Shown one piece after another: positions 16,674 through 24,966 of a DNA stretch of 64,000 bases. Every line of letters begins with the position of its first letter. The stretch's first letter is position 1. Source of the stretch: Micrococcales bacterium (GTDB lineage: Bacteria; Actinomycetota; Actinomycetes; Actinomycetales; Microbacteriaceae); assembly GCA_017306245.1 (NCBI GenBank), contig JAFKIY010000001.1, forward strand, positions 777,065 to 841,064, written 5' to 3'. Both the position numbers and the translations under genes were made by a program. Below the pieces are notes generated by a model. That model saw nothing but the letters and a program-made list of their open reading frames with translations, was not told the origin of the DNA and ran no database searches.

Positions 16674-17534
16674 ATGGCGATGCCAGCGAGGATTTCGGCC
16701 CCGGCACGGATGTGGGTTGATACCACGCTCATGCTTTCCGCCTTCACCTCGCCATTCCATGTCGTCCATGTCGGACAATCCGCCGTTGTGCTGCAATCGG
16801 CGCGCAAACAGGCGTCGGGCGATGAGTTGTTGATCATCTCCCCTGAACGGTCTGGTCTGATGCCGGGTGGCGTGTGCCTTGCTCACGTCGATTTTCATCG
16901 CGTACGCGCCGACATCCTTAGCCATTACCCTCCAACGGGAAGTGTGCTTCTGGCGGGCTGGTCAGGCCAGTCCGCTGTTTGGGCACTGGTCAACCTCAAT
17001 CTCGCGGCACGAGCAATCCCGGCCGTTTCAGTGCTGGCCCACCAACGCGCCGTGGCTGCCCATACCTCATCACGTGCGACGGCCGGGCCTCTGAGTCCTG
17101 ATCCAATCCGCCTGAAAGCACCGAGCATCGCACAGAGCGCTCTCGCCGCGAACCTGGGCGATGAAATGCTGAGCGTGACCATCGGCGCGGGCCCGGGAAC
17201 AACCCCGTCGGGGGACGATGTCATCGTCGGAATACTCGCCGGACTTCACGTCTTCGGGCTTCTCAACGAGGTAAGCATCCTTGCCCGCCAAATAGTGCCC
17301 TTTCTTCCCCGGACGACGGTGGCGTCGCGCCACTATCTGAAGGCCGCGATGCAGGGGCGCTTCGGCCAGCACGTTCACGACCTTGTCGACACGCTCGCCG
17401 GAGACGGAGACCCGGATCTGACCCTGCAGCGTGCGAGCAAGTGGGGTGCAACCTCGGGGGTGGATCTGCTGGTCGGTCTGGTGAGCGTTCTGGCAGCTTC
17501 CATGAACACGAGATCAGTCGAAAGCGCAGCATGA
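16674..17534 (+). CDS. allH: DUF2877 protein, AllH subunit of oxamate carbamoyltransferase type
   Basis: A 286-residue protein of the DUF2877 (YlbF/AllH) family. The conserved GAGPGTTPSGDDVIVGILAGL stretch at about residues 168-188 is diagnostic. In E. coli AllF, AllG and AllH together transfer the carbamoyl group between oxamate and phosphate in allantoin breakdown. Here the gene opens a plus-strand operon. Its TGA overlaps the allF ATG (ATGA at 17531-17534), which implies translational coupling. ATG codons at 16674 and 16680 are both possible starts; a TACTAT -10-like element 9-14 bases upstream suggests a leaderless message. Assignment is by family and by the full AllHFG-carbamate kinase order. 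The true carbamoyl acceptor is not proven. Confidence 0.85.
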   Translation: MAMPARISAPARMWVDTTLMLSAFTSPFHVVHVGQSAVVLQSARKQASGDELLIISPERSGLMPGGVCLAHVDFHRVRADILSHYPPTGSVLLAGWSGQSAVWALVNLNLAARAIPAVSVLAHQRAVAAHTSSRATAGPLSPDPIRLKAPSIAQSALAANLGDEMLSVTIGAGPGTTPSGDDVIVGILAGLHVFGLLNEVSILARQIVPFLPRTTVASRHYLKAAMQGRFGQHVHDLVDTLAGDGDPDLTLQRASKWGATSGVDLLVGLVSVLAASMNTRSVESAA

Positions 17535-19030
17535 ACTCTCCAAAAACGACGGTCCTCAGCAGCCGAGTTCTGCGCCACTTCTATCGCGACTCGGTGGCGT
17601 TGATGGCAATCGCGTCGGCAACGGAGAAACGTGAGGGAGTGATACGGGTCGGAGCGGTCATGGCGACCCCTGCAAATCGTGGAATCCTCGCCGACTCGGA
17701 CATGCTCCCGCCCGATCTGAACGCGGAATCCGATGACCTGGTCTTCGTCGTTCGCGCGGAGAGCGAAGACACGGCGAAGGAGGCACTCGACGCCGCGGAG
17801 GCCGGGCTTACGGCTGTCGAGACCTCGGGCGCCATTGAGGAGCAGCGACCGGGAACCGTGGACGAAGGGGTTCACGCCGCGCTGGCCGGCGACGGGGAAT
17901 CTCCGGCAAACCTTGCAGCGATTTCGATTGCCGGGACCTACGCTCCCATCGTTGCCGAACGCGCGATCAGGAATGGGCTCCATATTCTCTGTTTCTCGGA
18001 CAACGTCGCCGTCGAGGACGAGGTGCGCCTCAAAAAACTCGCCGTAGCGGGCGGAGTTCTCTTCATGGGGCCGGACTGCGGCACCGCGATCATCGACGGT
18101 ATTCCTCTCGGATTCGCCAACGTCGTGAAGCAGGGAAAAGTGGGTATGGTCGCTGCCTCGGGTACCGGCGCGCAGGAAGTCTCGCGACTGCTCGATCTTG
18201 CCGGCGTGGGTGTGTCCCAGTTGATTGGCGTCGGAGGGCGTGACCTCAGCGCGGACGTCGGCGGGATCATGACGGGATTCGCGCTCGACCTGCTGGAACG
18301 TGACGAAGGCACCGAAGCCATCGTCGTAGTGTCCAAACCGCCGTCCACCGACGTCGCAACTGCGCTGATTTCCCGCCTCGAAGGCATTGCGTCTCACGGA
18401 AAGCCCGTCGTTGCCTGCTTCCTCGGAATGGACGATGCAGACCCTGATTCCGTTACCCCCGGAGTGGTCGTCCGCGGCACGCTTGAGGGCGGCGCCATAG
18501 CGACGGCGCACCTCGCGGGCCACGAGCTTGCGGTGACGGACCTGGATCCCATCGAACCGGTTCCCGGCCGAGTTCTCGGCCTTTTTACGGGCGGCACTCT
18601 CGCCTCCGAGGCGAAAATCATCCTGAAACGTGCCGGAGTCGACTGCGAAATCCTCGACCTCGGCGACGACCAGTACACCGCAGGGCGACCTCACCCGATG
18701 ATCGATCCTGAAGCCAGGGCAGACAAGATCATCGAGGCCGGTGCCGATTCCAGCGTGGGAATAATTCTTCTGGATGTCGTTCTCGGGCACGGTGCCAGCC
18801 GCGACCCGGCCACGCCCGTCGCTGAGGCCGTCATGGCCGCGAGGTCGGAAGCGGAGTCGGTAGGGCGCAGGCTGGAATTCGTCGCCTCGGTGTGCGGTAC
18901 CGCCGCCGATCCGCAGGGTATCGAGCGTCAACGGACGATTTTGCGCGACGCGGGAGTCATCCTGGCAGCAACAAATGCTTCCGCAGTACGGTTCGTCGCT
19001 GCGCAGCAGGCGGGAGCTCACGCATCATGA
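17531..19030 (+). CDS. allF: FdrA/AllF-like acyl-CoA synthetase-fold protein (carbamoyltransferase subunit)
   Basis: A 499-residue protein of the FdrA family, built on the succinyl-CoA synthetase fold. Seen are LRHFYRDSVALMAIA near the N-terminus, MGPDCGTAII at about 179-188, and GTGAQEVSRLLDLAGVGVSQ at about 210, all typical. E. coli FdrA is 555 residues, so this one is slightly short. The longer open frame runs upstream to 17441, but the ATG at 17531 matches the family start and sits in an ATGA overlap with allH. It also overlaps allG by four bases (19027-19030). With AllG and AllH it probably forms a three-part carbamoyltransferase. Confidence 0.88.
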   Translation: MNSPKTTVLSSRVLRHFYRDSVALMAIASATEKREGVIRVGAVMATPANRGILADSDMLPPDLNAESDDLVFVVRAESEDTAKEALDAAEAGLTAVETSGAIEEQRPGTVDEGVHAALAGDGESPANLAAISIAGTYAPIVAERAIRNGLHILCFSDNVAVEDEVRLKKLAVAGGVLFMGPDCGTAIIDGIPLGFANVVKQGKVGMVAASGTGAQEVSRLLDLAGVGVSQLIGVGGRDLSADVGGIMTGFALDLLERDEGTEAIVVVSKPPSTDVATALISRLEGIASHGKPVVACFLGMDDADPDSVTPGVVVRGTLEGGAIATAHLAGHELAVTDLDPIEPVPGRVLGLFTGGTLASEAKIILKRAGVDCEILDLGDDQYTAGRPHPMIDPEARADKIIEAGADSSVGIILLDVVLGHGASRDPATPVAEAVMAARSEAESVGRRLEFVASVCGTAADPQGIERQRTILRDAGVILAATNASAVRFVAAQQAGAHAS

Positions 19031-20424
19031 CAATTCTCGAACCTGTCGCACGGATCATCAATGTTGGTCTGCCTCTCATCGTTGAAGGAGTTCCCGCCGC
19101 CGATGTGATCCAGCTCGATTGGCGGCCGCCAGCTTTCGGGGAAGCCGACGTCGCGCGGCTGGCGCTCATCCTGGACGACGACGTGACGGCAGACGCCAAT
19201 GCGCGGGCAATCACGGCCGTGCACTCCGTCCGACCGCAACTGACACGGGTCAGACCCGCCAAAGAAGTGGTCCCCGGAATCGCGGACGGCCGCACCCTCC
19301 TTCATGCTGGCCCGCCGATCGAGTGGGAACGGATGTGCGGGCCTATGCGCGGCGCGCTCATCGGCGCGACCCTGTTCGAAGGTTGGGCGGAAACCCCTGA
19401 CCAGGCAGAGGCTCTGCTCGATCGCGGAGAGATCACCGTCGATCCGTGCCACCACCACGGGGCCGTCGGCCCGATGGCCGGCGTGCTCGCACCGTCCATG
19501 CCTGTATTCGTGGCCACCGACCCGAGTGACGGGCGCCTCGCGTTCGCTTCGCTCAATGAGGGGCTCGGGAAGGTACTGCGGTTCGGAGCATTCGACGACG
19601 AAGTCATCACTCGGTTGTCATGGATGCGTGATGTGCTCGGCCCGATACTTGACCGGGCGCTTGAAGCATTCGGGCCAATCGACATCACGTCGCTCATCGG
19701 TCAGGCACTGTCGATGGGCGATGAGGGCCACAATCGCAATGTTGCGGCAACGTCCCTTCTCACCCGGCGGCTCGCGCCAACGATCGCAGCCATGGAACCG
19801 AGTTCGGATGCGATCGCAGTACTCGAGTTCCTCGCCGGGAATGACCACTTCGCACTCAACGTCTCCATGGCATCCGCAAAACTGTCCATGGATGCGGCCG
19901 TCGGAATGGAAAATTCGACCCTCGTTACCGCCATGGCACGCAACGGCGTGGAATTTGGACTTCGCGTCGCAGGCTCGGGCGCCGAATGGTTCACCACCAC
20001 GGTGGGCCCCGCAGATGGGCTCTTCTTCCCGGGTTATGGCCCGGATGACGCAAATCCGGATCTGGGAGACTCGGCCATCACCGAAACGCTGGGACTGGGT
20101 GGATTCGCCATGGCCGCATCGCCCGCCATTACGCAGTTCGTCGGCGGCAATCCCGACGACGCCATCGCCGCCACAAAATCGATGCGTCGCATCACCCTGG
20201 GACCGCATCCTGCGTTCCCACTTCCTCCGATCAACTTCGCCGGGACGCCATCAGGCATTGACGTGCTCAAGGTGCTGGACACAGGAGTACTTCCGTTGAT
20301 CAACACTGGAATTGCGCACAAGCTCGCCGGCGTTGGGCAGATCGGTGCCGGAATCGTGACCGCCCCGCCCGAAGTGTTCCTGCAGGCGGCCCGGTCGCTC
20401 GCAAACAGGCGTGGAATCTCATGA
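19027..20424 (+). CDS. allG: DUF1116 protein, AllG (YlbE) subunit
   Basis: A 465-residue DUF1116 family protein, the third component of the AllFGH oxamate carbamoyltransferase known from E. coli. Conserved patches DPCHHHGAVGPMAGV at about 139-153 and SMGDEGHNRN at about 228-237 are intact. The ATG at 19027 lies in an ATGA overlap with allF; upstream in-frame codons to 18892 are inside allF and unlikely to be used. The 3' end overlaps the carbamate kinase start (20421-20424). Confidence 0.88.
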   Translation: MTILEPVARIINVGLPLIVEGVPAADVIQLDWRPPAFGEADVARLALILDDDVTADANARAITAVHSVRPQLTRVRPAKEVVPGIADGRTLLHAGPPIEWERMCGPMRGALIGATLFEGWAETPDQAEALLDRGEITVDPCHHHGAVGPMAGVLAPSMPVFVATDPSDGRLAFASLNEGLGKVLRFGAFDDEVITRLSWMRDVLGPILDRALEAFGPIDITSLIGQALSMGDEGHNRNVAATSLLTRRLAPTIAAMEPSSDAIAVLEFLAGNDHFALNVSMASAKLSMDAAVGMENSTLVTAMARNGVEFGLRVAGSGAEWFTTTVGPADGLFFPGYGPDDANPDLGDSAITETLGLGGFAMAASPAITQFVGGNPDDAIAATKSMRRITLGPHPAFPLPPINFAGTPSGIDVLKVLDTGVLPLINTGIAHKLAGVGQIGAGIVTAPPEVFLQAARSLANRRGIS

Positions 20425-21398
20425 CCGAGACGCGCGCAACCGCGGGCACAGTGCTCATCGCCGTCGGCGGCAATGCCCTGGTTCTGGATGGCGAGGCCGG
20501 CTCCGTGGAACGGCAGCTCGAGCGGGCCGCAGACTTCGCCGAGTCGATCGCGGCACTCGCCGAATCGGGCTGGACTGTCGTGGTCACCCACGGGAACGGT
20601 CCCCAGGTCGGCTACATCCTGAGGCGCGGCGAGCTTGTCGCACCCGACGCGACGGTGGAGGGCCTGCCTGCGCTTCCGCTGTGGCTTGCCGTCGCGGACT
20701 CGCAAGGCGGCATCGGGCATATGCTCGCAGTCGCCATCGATTCCGCCGTCCTTCGGCGGGGACTCGACACCCGCGCGGTAGCCGTTCTCACGCATGCCGA
20801 GATCGAGCTCGACGACCCCGCATTTTCGAAGCCGTCAAAGCCGATCGGCGGCCAGCTGAGCGCCGAGGTAGCGCGCCAGCGGGTTGCCGAAGAAGGCTGG
20901 GTCGTCTCGGAAGTTGCGGAGGGAAACTATCGCAGGGTCGTGGCCAGCCCGCTCCCCCGCACGATCATCGAGTCTCGGCAAATCCGTGCCCTCGTCGACA
21001 GCGGAGCGATAGTGATCGCAGCAGGCGGAGGAGGAATTCCCGTCGTCAGGGACGCGGACGGTTGGCACCCCATAGACGCTGTCATCGATAAGGACCGCGC
21101 GTCGGCGCTGCTCGCCAAAGAAATAGACGTGGCAACTCTTGTGCTCGTGACGGGCGTGGACGAGGTTTACGTGGATTTCAGCAAACCAGGCCAGCGTGCG
21201 TTGAGGAACGTCGGCGTGGAGGAAATGCGCCGCCATCTTGCGGATGGGCAGTTCCCGCCCGGATCCATGGGGCCGAAAGTGCAGTCCGCCATCGATTTCG
21301 TGGAGAGCAGCGGCGGACGCGCCATCATCACCTCCATTGGAAAACTCCCGGAAGCTCTCGCGGGCGCTGCCGGAACCGTCGTAACGACGAGTGGCTGA
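20421..21398 (+). CDS. arcC: Carbamate kinase (AllK/ArcC family)
   Basis: A 325-residue amino-acid kinase-fold enzyme that catalyses the reversible reaction carbamoyl phosphate + ADP = carbamate + ATP. Motifs include AVGGNAL at 14-20, VVTHGNGPQVG at about 55-65, PRTIIESRQIRALVDSGAIVIAAGGGGIPV and the C-terminal FPPGSMGPKVQSAIDF. It overlaps allG by four bases. In context it would harvest ATP from carbamoyl phosphate released by AllFGH, as in E. coli allantoin fermentation. There is no arginine deiminase gene nearby, so an arginine role is unlikely. Confidence 0.95.
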   Translation: MTETRATAGTVLIAVGGNALVLDGEAGSVERQLERAADFAESIAALAESGWTVVVTHGNGPQVGYILRRGELVAPDATVEGLPALPLWLAVADSQGGIGHMLAVAIDSAVLRRGLDTRAVAVLTHAEIELDDPAFSKPSKPIGGQLSAEVARQRVAEEGWVVSEVAEGNYRRVVASPLPRTIIESRQIRALVDSGAIVIAAGGGGIPVVRDADGWHPIDAVIDKDRASALLAKEIDVATLVLVTGVDEVYVDFSKPGQRALRNVGVEEMRRHLADGQFPPGSMGPKVQSAIDFVESSGGRAIITSIGKLPEALAGAAGTVVTTSG

Positions 21399-21430
21399 TT
21401 GCAGCCCACACGGAAGGAAAGGAACCGACA

Positions 21431-22144
21431 ATGGTCGACACCGAGAAGGTCGAAGTGAAAGTCCCCGCGGAACCGTACGAGTTCGCTTTCGAGCCCGGAC
21501 GCGTTGCCCTCATGTGCATCGACTTCCAGCGCGACTTCGTCGAAGCGGGCGGTTTCGGGGAGTCACTCGGAAATGATGTGTCCACCCTTCGCGGGTCCAT
21601 CGCACCTACGCGACGAGTGCTCGACAAGTTCCGCGAGCTGGGATGGATGGTCATTCACACTCGGGAGGGCCATCGCGAGGATCTCAGCGACCTCTTCCCG
21701 TCCAAACGAGACCGAGGAAATCCGAGTCTTCGAATCGGCGACGAAGGGCCGATGGGCCGACTTCTCACCCGTGGATCGAAAGGGCACGACATTATCCCGG
21801 AGCTCTACCCCATTGAGGGTGAGGTCGTGCTTGATAAGCCAGGCAAAGGGGCGTTTTACGGAACGGATCTCGAAACGATCCTGCGTGCAAACGGAATCAC
21901 TCGTCTCATCGTGACGGGGGTCACAACCGAGGTCTGCGTGCAATCGACCGCTCGCGAAGCGAACGACCGCGGGTTCGACTGCCTGGTCCTGTCCGACTGC
22001 ACCGGGTCCTACTTTCCCGAGTTCTATGAGTCCACGCTCAACATGATCAAGGCCCAGGGCGGAATCGTCGGCTGGGTCAGTACTTCGACGGACCTCCTGA
22101 CGGCCGTCGATGCGGCAATCCCTGAGATTGGAGCTAGCAAATGA
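21431..22144 (+). CDS. Cysteine hydrolase (isochorismatase fold), biuret/triuret hydrolase-like
   Basis: A 237-residue amidohydrolase. The triad of the family is visible: Asp31 (CIDFQRDF), Lys136 (LDKPGKGAF) and Cys169 (VTTEVCVQST). HTREGHREDLSDL, IIPELYPIEGE and the DKPGKG-AF-TDLE stretch closely recall biuret hydrolase (BiuH) and triuret hydrolase (TrtA) as I remember them. This makes a small ureido-amide substrate likely, with ammonia released. A ribosome-binding site AAGGAAAGGAA lies just before the ATG. The gene overlaps the permease gene by ATGA (22141-22144). Related members hydrolyse peroxyureidoacrylate (RutB) or N-carbamoylsarcosine, so the substrate remains open. Confidence 0.85.
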   Translation: MVDTEKVEVKVPAEPYEFAFEPGRVALMCIDFQRDFVEAGGFGESLGNDVSTLRGSIAPTRRVLDKFRELGWMVIHTREGHREDLSDLFPSKRDRGNPSLRIGDEGPMGRLLTRGSKGHDIIPELYPIEGEVVLDKPGKGAFYGTDLETILRANGITRLIVTGVTTEVCVQSTAREANDRGFDCLVLSDCTGSYFPEFYESTLNMIKAQGGIVGWVSTSTDLLTAVDAAIPEIGASK

Positions 22145-24078
22145 GTAACACATCCACCCAGGCCCCCACATCTGCGCCGGTGCAGATCAAGTGGTGGGTC
22201 AAGGGCGACTGGAACGGGCTTTTTGGGCTCGGAACCAATGTCCTTCTCAACGTCATCGTGCTCTCCGGCCTGTGCCTGGCCGTTGTGCACATGCCGGACA
22301 ACATCGTGTACGGCCGGGTTCTTCCGGCGCTGGGCATCGCACTTCCGCTCGGAAACATCTGGTACGCCCTCCTTGCCCGGCGTCTTGCGCGTCGCGAAAA
22401 CCGGACGGATGTCGCGGCCCTGCCCTATGGTCCGTCGGTGCCCCACATGTTCATCGTGGTGCTCGTTGTCATGCTTCCGGTGTACATCCAGTCGGGCGAC
22501 CCGCTCAAGGCCTGGCGAGCTGGGCTGGCGTGGGCGTTCATCGTCGGTGTCATCATCCTGCTTGGTGCAATCTTCGGACCGTGGATTCGCAAGTGGACGC
22601 CCCGCGCGGCGATGCTCGGTGCGCTTGCCGGAATCTCGCTGACGTTCATCTCGATGAGCCCTGCCGCGCAAATGTGGGAGGCTCCGTGGATCGCGTTCGT
22701 GACCTTCGGATTCATTCTCGTCGGATGGCTCGGATTCAAGAAGATGCCGCTGGGGATACCCGTCGGCCTCATTGCCGTGATTGCAGGAACGGTCATCGCG
22801 TGGATTGCCGTGCTTGCCGGATGGTCGAACATTCTCAAGCCCAGCGCGGTGGCGGAATCGATCGCAACGCTCGGACTCTATCTGCCATTCCCCACGGGTG
22901 ACGTGATCAATGGCATGCAGGACATCGCGCCGCTCCTGGCGACCGCCATCCCCCTCGGTATCTACAACTTCACTGAGGCAATGACGAACGTCGAGTCCGC
23001 TGCAGCGGCTGGAGACCGATACTCGGCGCGTCAGATCCTGACTGCAGATGGTCTCGGTGCCATCGTCGGTTCGTTCCTCGGCTCCCCGTTCCCGCCGGCC
23101 GTCTACATCGGCCACCCAGGCTGGAAGGCGGTTGGCGGTCGGATCGGATACTCGCTCGTCACGGGAATAGTGGTCGCGGTCGTGTGCTTCAGCGGTCTGG
23201 TCGGCCTGTTCCTCGGGATATTCCCAATGCAGGCGCTGGTGCCGATCCTGCTCTACATCGGCCTCGTGATCGGCGCGCAGGCGACGAGCGTGAGCGCACT
23301 CAGGTACGCGCCCGCGATCATCCTCGCCATGCTCCCGAGCCTCGCCCAGTGGGCGTCGGGTCTGATTGACAACTCGTTGGGTGCGGCCGGAACAAACGCG
23401 GCAAAGGTCGGATTCGACAACCTTGCGGGCAATGGCGTCATCTACCAGGGCCTCCAGCTCTTTGGCTCTGGCGCCGTGCTCGTCGGCATCCTGCTGGGTG
23501 CGATTACCGTGTTCGTGATCGACCACAAGATGTACGCGGCAGCTATCACGTCCGGAATCTGCGCAGTGCTGTCGTTCTTCGGCCTCATCAATGCTGTCGC
23601 CGTGGGGATCAACGCCTCGCCGGGCGTGTCGCTCGGATATGCGTTCCTCGCCATCCTGCTCCTCGGCTTCGGTTGGGCCGGGCGCAAGGACAAGGAGGTC
23701 GTGCTCAAGGATGACTTGCTGTTCGTGAACGGCACGCTCATGCGGGGTCTGGAGTTGCACTCCAATCTCAACGGCGCCGAACTGGTCAAGGAAACGAAGA
23801 CCGCGCCCAAGTACCGCATGCACGACATCGGCGGAGTGCATCCCGGCATGTACGAGGTGGACTCCGGCGGCGTGGCCGTCGAGGGCGAGCTGTACACGCT
23901 GCCGCTGGACGTGCTCCTCCGCGTTGTCGAGGGCGAACCGGCCGGGCTGTACCGCGGTGCAGTGGAACTCGAGGATGGCAGCGTCGTACCCGGTGTCCTC
24001 TACGAGGAGGCCCTCGCGAAGAAGCATCCCGAGATCAAGGACGGGAGCTGGCGCAGGCACGTATCCAGCAAGAAGTAA
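22141..24078 (+). CDS. Purine-permease-like transporter fused to allophanate hydrolase C-terminal domain
   Basis: A 645-residue two-part protein. Residues about 25-515 are a polytopic NCS2/AzgA-like permease with about 12-13 hydrophobic segments and an IPLGIYNFTEAMTNVESA patch. Residues about 523-645 are soluble. They carry LFVNGTLMRGLELHSNLNG, KTAPKYRMHDI, the HPGMYEV strand, VEGELYTLP and EDGSVVPGVLYE. This pattern matches the C-terminal (AH_C, gamma-glutamylcyclotransferase-like) domain of allophanate hydrolase AtzF. No amidase domain of allophanate hydrolase is encoded in the window. The frame is continuous and the 5' end overlaps the hydrolase gene, so the fusion looks real. It is the last gene of the operon. 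It probably imports the ureido substrate; the soluble domain may bind or decarboxylate a carbamate-type intermediate. Both roles are inference. Confidence 0.85.
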   Translation: MSNTSTQAPTSAPVQIKWWVKGDWNGLFGLGTNVLLNVIVLSGLCLAVVHMPDNIVYGRVLPALGIALPLGNIWYALLARRLARRENRTDVAALPYGPSVPHMFIVVLVVMLPVYIQSGDPLKAWRAGLAWAFIVGVIILLGAIFGPWIRKWTPRAAMLGALAGISLTFISMSPAAQMWEAPWIAFVTFGFILVGWLGFKKMPLGIPVGLIAVIAGTVIAWIAVLAGWSNILKPSAVAESIATLGLYLPFPTGDVINGMQDIAPLLATAIPLGIYNFTEAMTNVESAAAAGDRYSARQILTADGLGAIVGSFLGSPFPPAVYIGHPGWKAVGGRIGYSLVTGIVVAVVCFSGLVGLFLGIFPMQALVPILLYIGLVIGAQATSVSALRYAPAIILAMLPSLAQWASGLIDNSLGAAGTNAAKVGFDNLAGNGVIYQGLQLFGSGAVLVGILLGAITVFVIDHKMYAAAITSGICAVLSFFGLINAVAVGINASPGVSLGYAFLAILLLGFGWAGRKDKEVVLKDDLLFVNGTLMRGLELHSNLNGAELVKETKTAPKYRMHDIGGVHPGMYEVDSGGVAVEGELYTLPLDVLLRVVEGEPAGLYRGAVELEDGSVVPGVLYEEALAKKHPEIKDGSWRRHVSSKK

Positions 24079-24086
24079 CGGCTGGC

Positions 24087-24116
24087 GGGGCGGCTTCAAC
24101 CAGAGGAAGCCGCCCC
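24087..24116 (+). terminator. Rho-independent terminator of the all-operon
   Basis: GGGGCGGCTTC (24087-24097) pairs perfectly with GAAGCCGCCCC (24106-24116) around an 8-base loop, starting 9 bases after the permease stop. The U-tract is absent, as is common in actinobacteria. It closes the operon that begins at 16674. Confidence 0.8.
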
Positions 24117-24141
24117 GTCCCATTCCCGATACCATGCTGCA

Positions 24142-24966
24142 ATGAATGCACTTGCCGCTGTCGCCGCCGTCGCGATCATCGTGAGCGCATTCTGCTGGGT
24201 CGCGTCGCTCGTCACGAAGGACACGTCGTGGGTCGACCGGTTGTGGTCGATCGCCCCGGTCGCGTACGTCTGGGTGTTTGCCGGATTCGCCGGGTTCACC
24301 GACGTTCGCCTCATCGTCATGGCCGTGCTCGTCACGCTGTGGGGTGCGCGCCTGACATTCAACTTCGCCCGCAAGGGCGGCTACTCGGGTGTTGAGGACT
24401 ACCGTTGGGCGGTCCTTCGCGCACGGATGTCGCCGCCGGTTTTCCAGGTATTCAACCTGTTCTTCATCGTGATCTACCAGAACCTCATGCTCGTTCTGAT
24501 CACCCTCCCGGCATTCACCGTGCTGGAGAATCCGCGCACTCTCGGAGTGCCGGATGCGGTGGTTGCGATCCTGTTTCTGCTCTTTCTGTGGGGAGAGACC
24601 GTTGCGGACCAGCAGCAGTGGAACTTCCATCGGATGAAGGCGGCAGCGGTCTCCCGCGGCGAACAGCCAGCGCAGCGATTTCTCACCACAGGCCTGTTTC
24701 GTTTCTCCCGGCATCCGAACTTCTTCTTCGAGCAAGCCCAGTGGTGGATGATCGCGGCATTCGGCATCATCGCTGCGGGCACGATCCCCTGGACCGTCAT
24801 CGGCGCGGTGCTGCTCACGCTCCTGTTCATCGGCTCCACGATTTTCACCGAGTCGATCACCCGGTCGAAGTATCCGGAATACTCCGACTACCGGTCACGC
24901 ACGTCCATGATCATCCCGTGGTTTCCGCGGCGTGAGACTCGCGCTGAAGTTCCCGCGGACGGCTAG
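24142..24966 (+). CDS. DUF1295 membrane protein (steroid 5-alpha-reductase-like)
   Basis: A 274-residue integral membrane protein of the DUF1295 family, related to isoprenylcysteine methyltransferases and steroid reductases. About 6-7 hydrophobic segments are seen. The signature region is FLTTGLFRFSRHPNFFFEQAQWW at about 191-213, and the C-terminus ends SKYPEYSDYRSRTSMIIPW. It sits after the operon terminator, so it is probably transcribed separately. Its stop overlaps the stop of the convergent gene at CTAG (24963-24966). The substrate is unknown. Confidence 0.88.
   Translation: MNALAAVAAVAIIVSAFCWVASLVTKDTSWVDRLWSIAPVAYVWVFAGFAGFTDVRLIVMAVLVTLWGARLTFNFARKGGYSGVEDYRWAVLRARMSPPVFQVFNLFFIVIYQNLMLVLITLPAFTVLENPRTLGVPDAVVAILFLLFLWGETVADQQQWNFHRMKAAAVSRGEQPAQRFLTTGLFRFSRHPNFFFEQAQWWMIAAFGIIAAGTIPWTVIGAVLLTLLFIGSTIFTESITRSKYPEYSDYRSRTSMIIPWFPRRETRAEVPADG

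Noticed and set aside
22024..24735. 903-residue minus-strand open frame opposite the permease gene
   Set aside because: Its translation is Asp/Glu/Arg/His-rich without domain features, and the plus-strand frame encodes clear membrane helices and a known fold.
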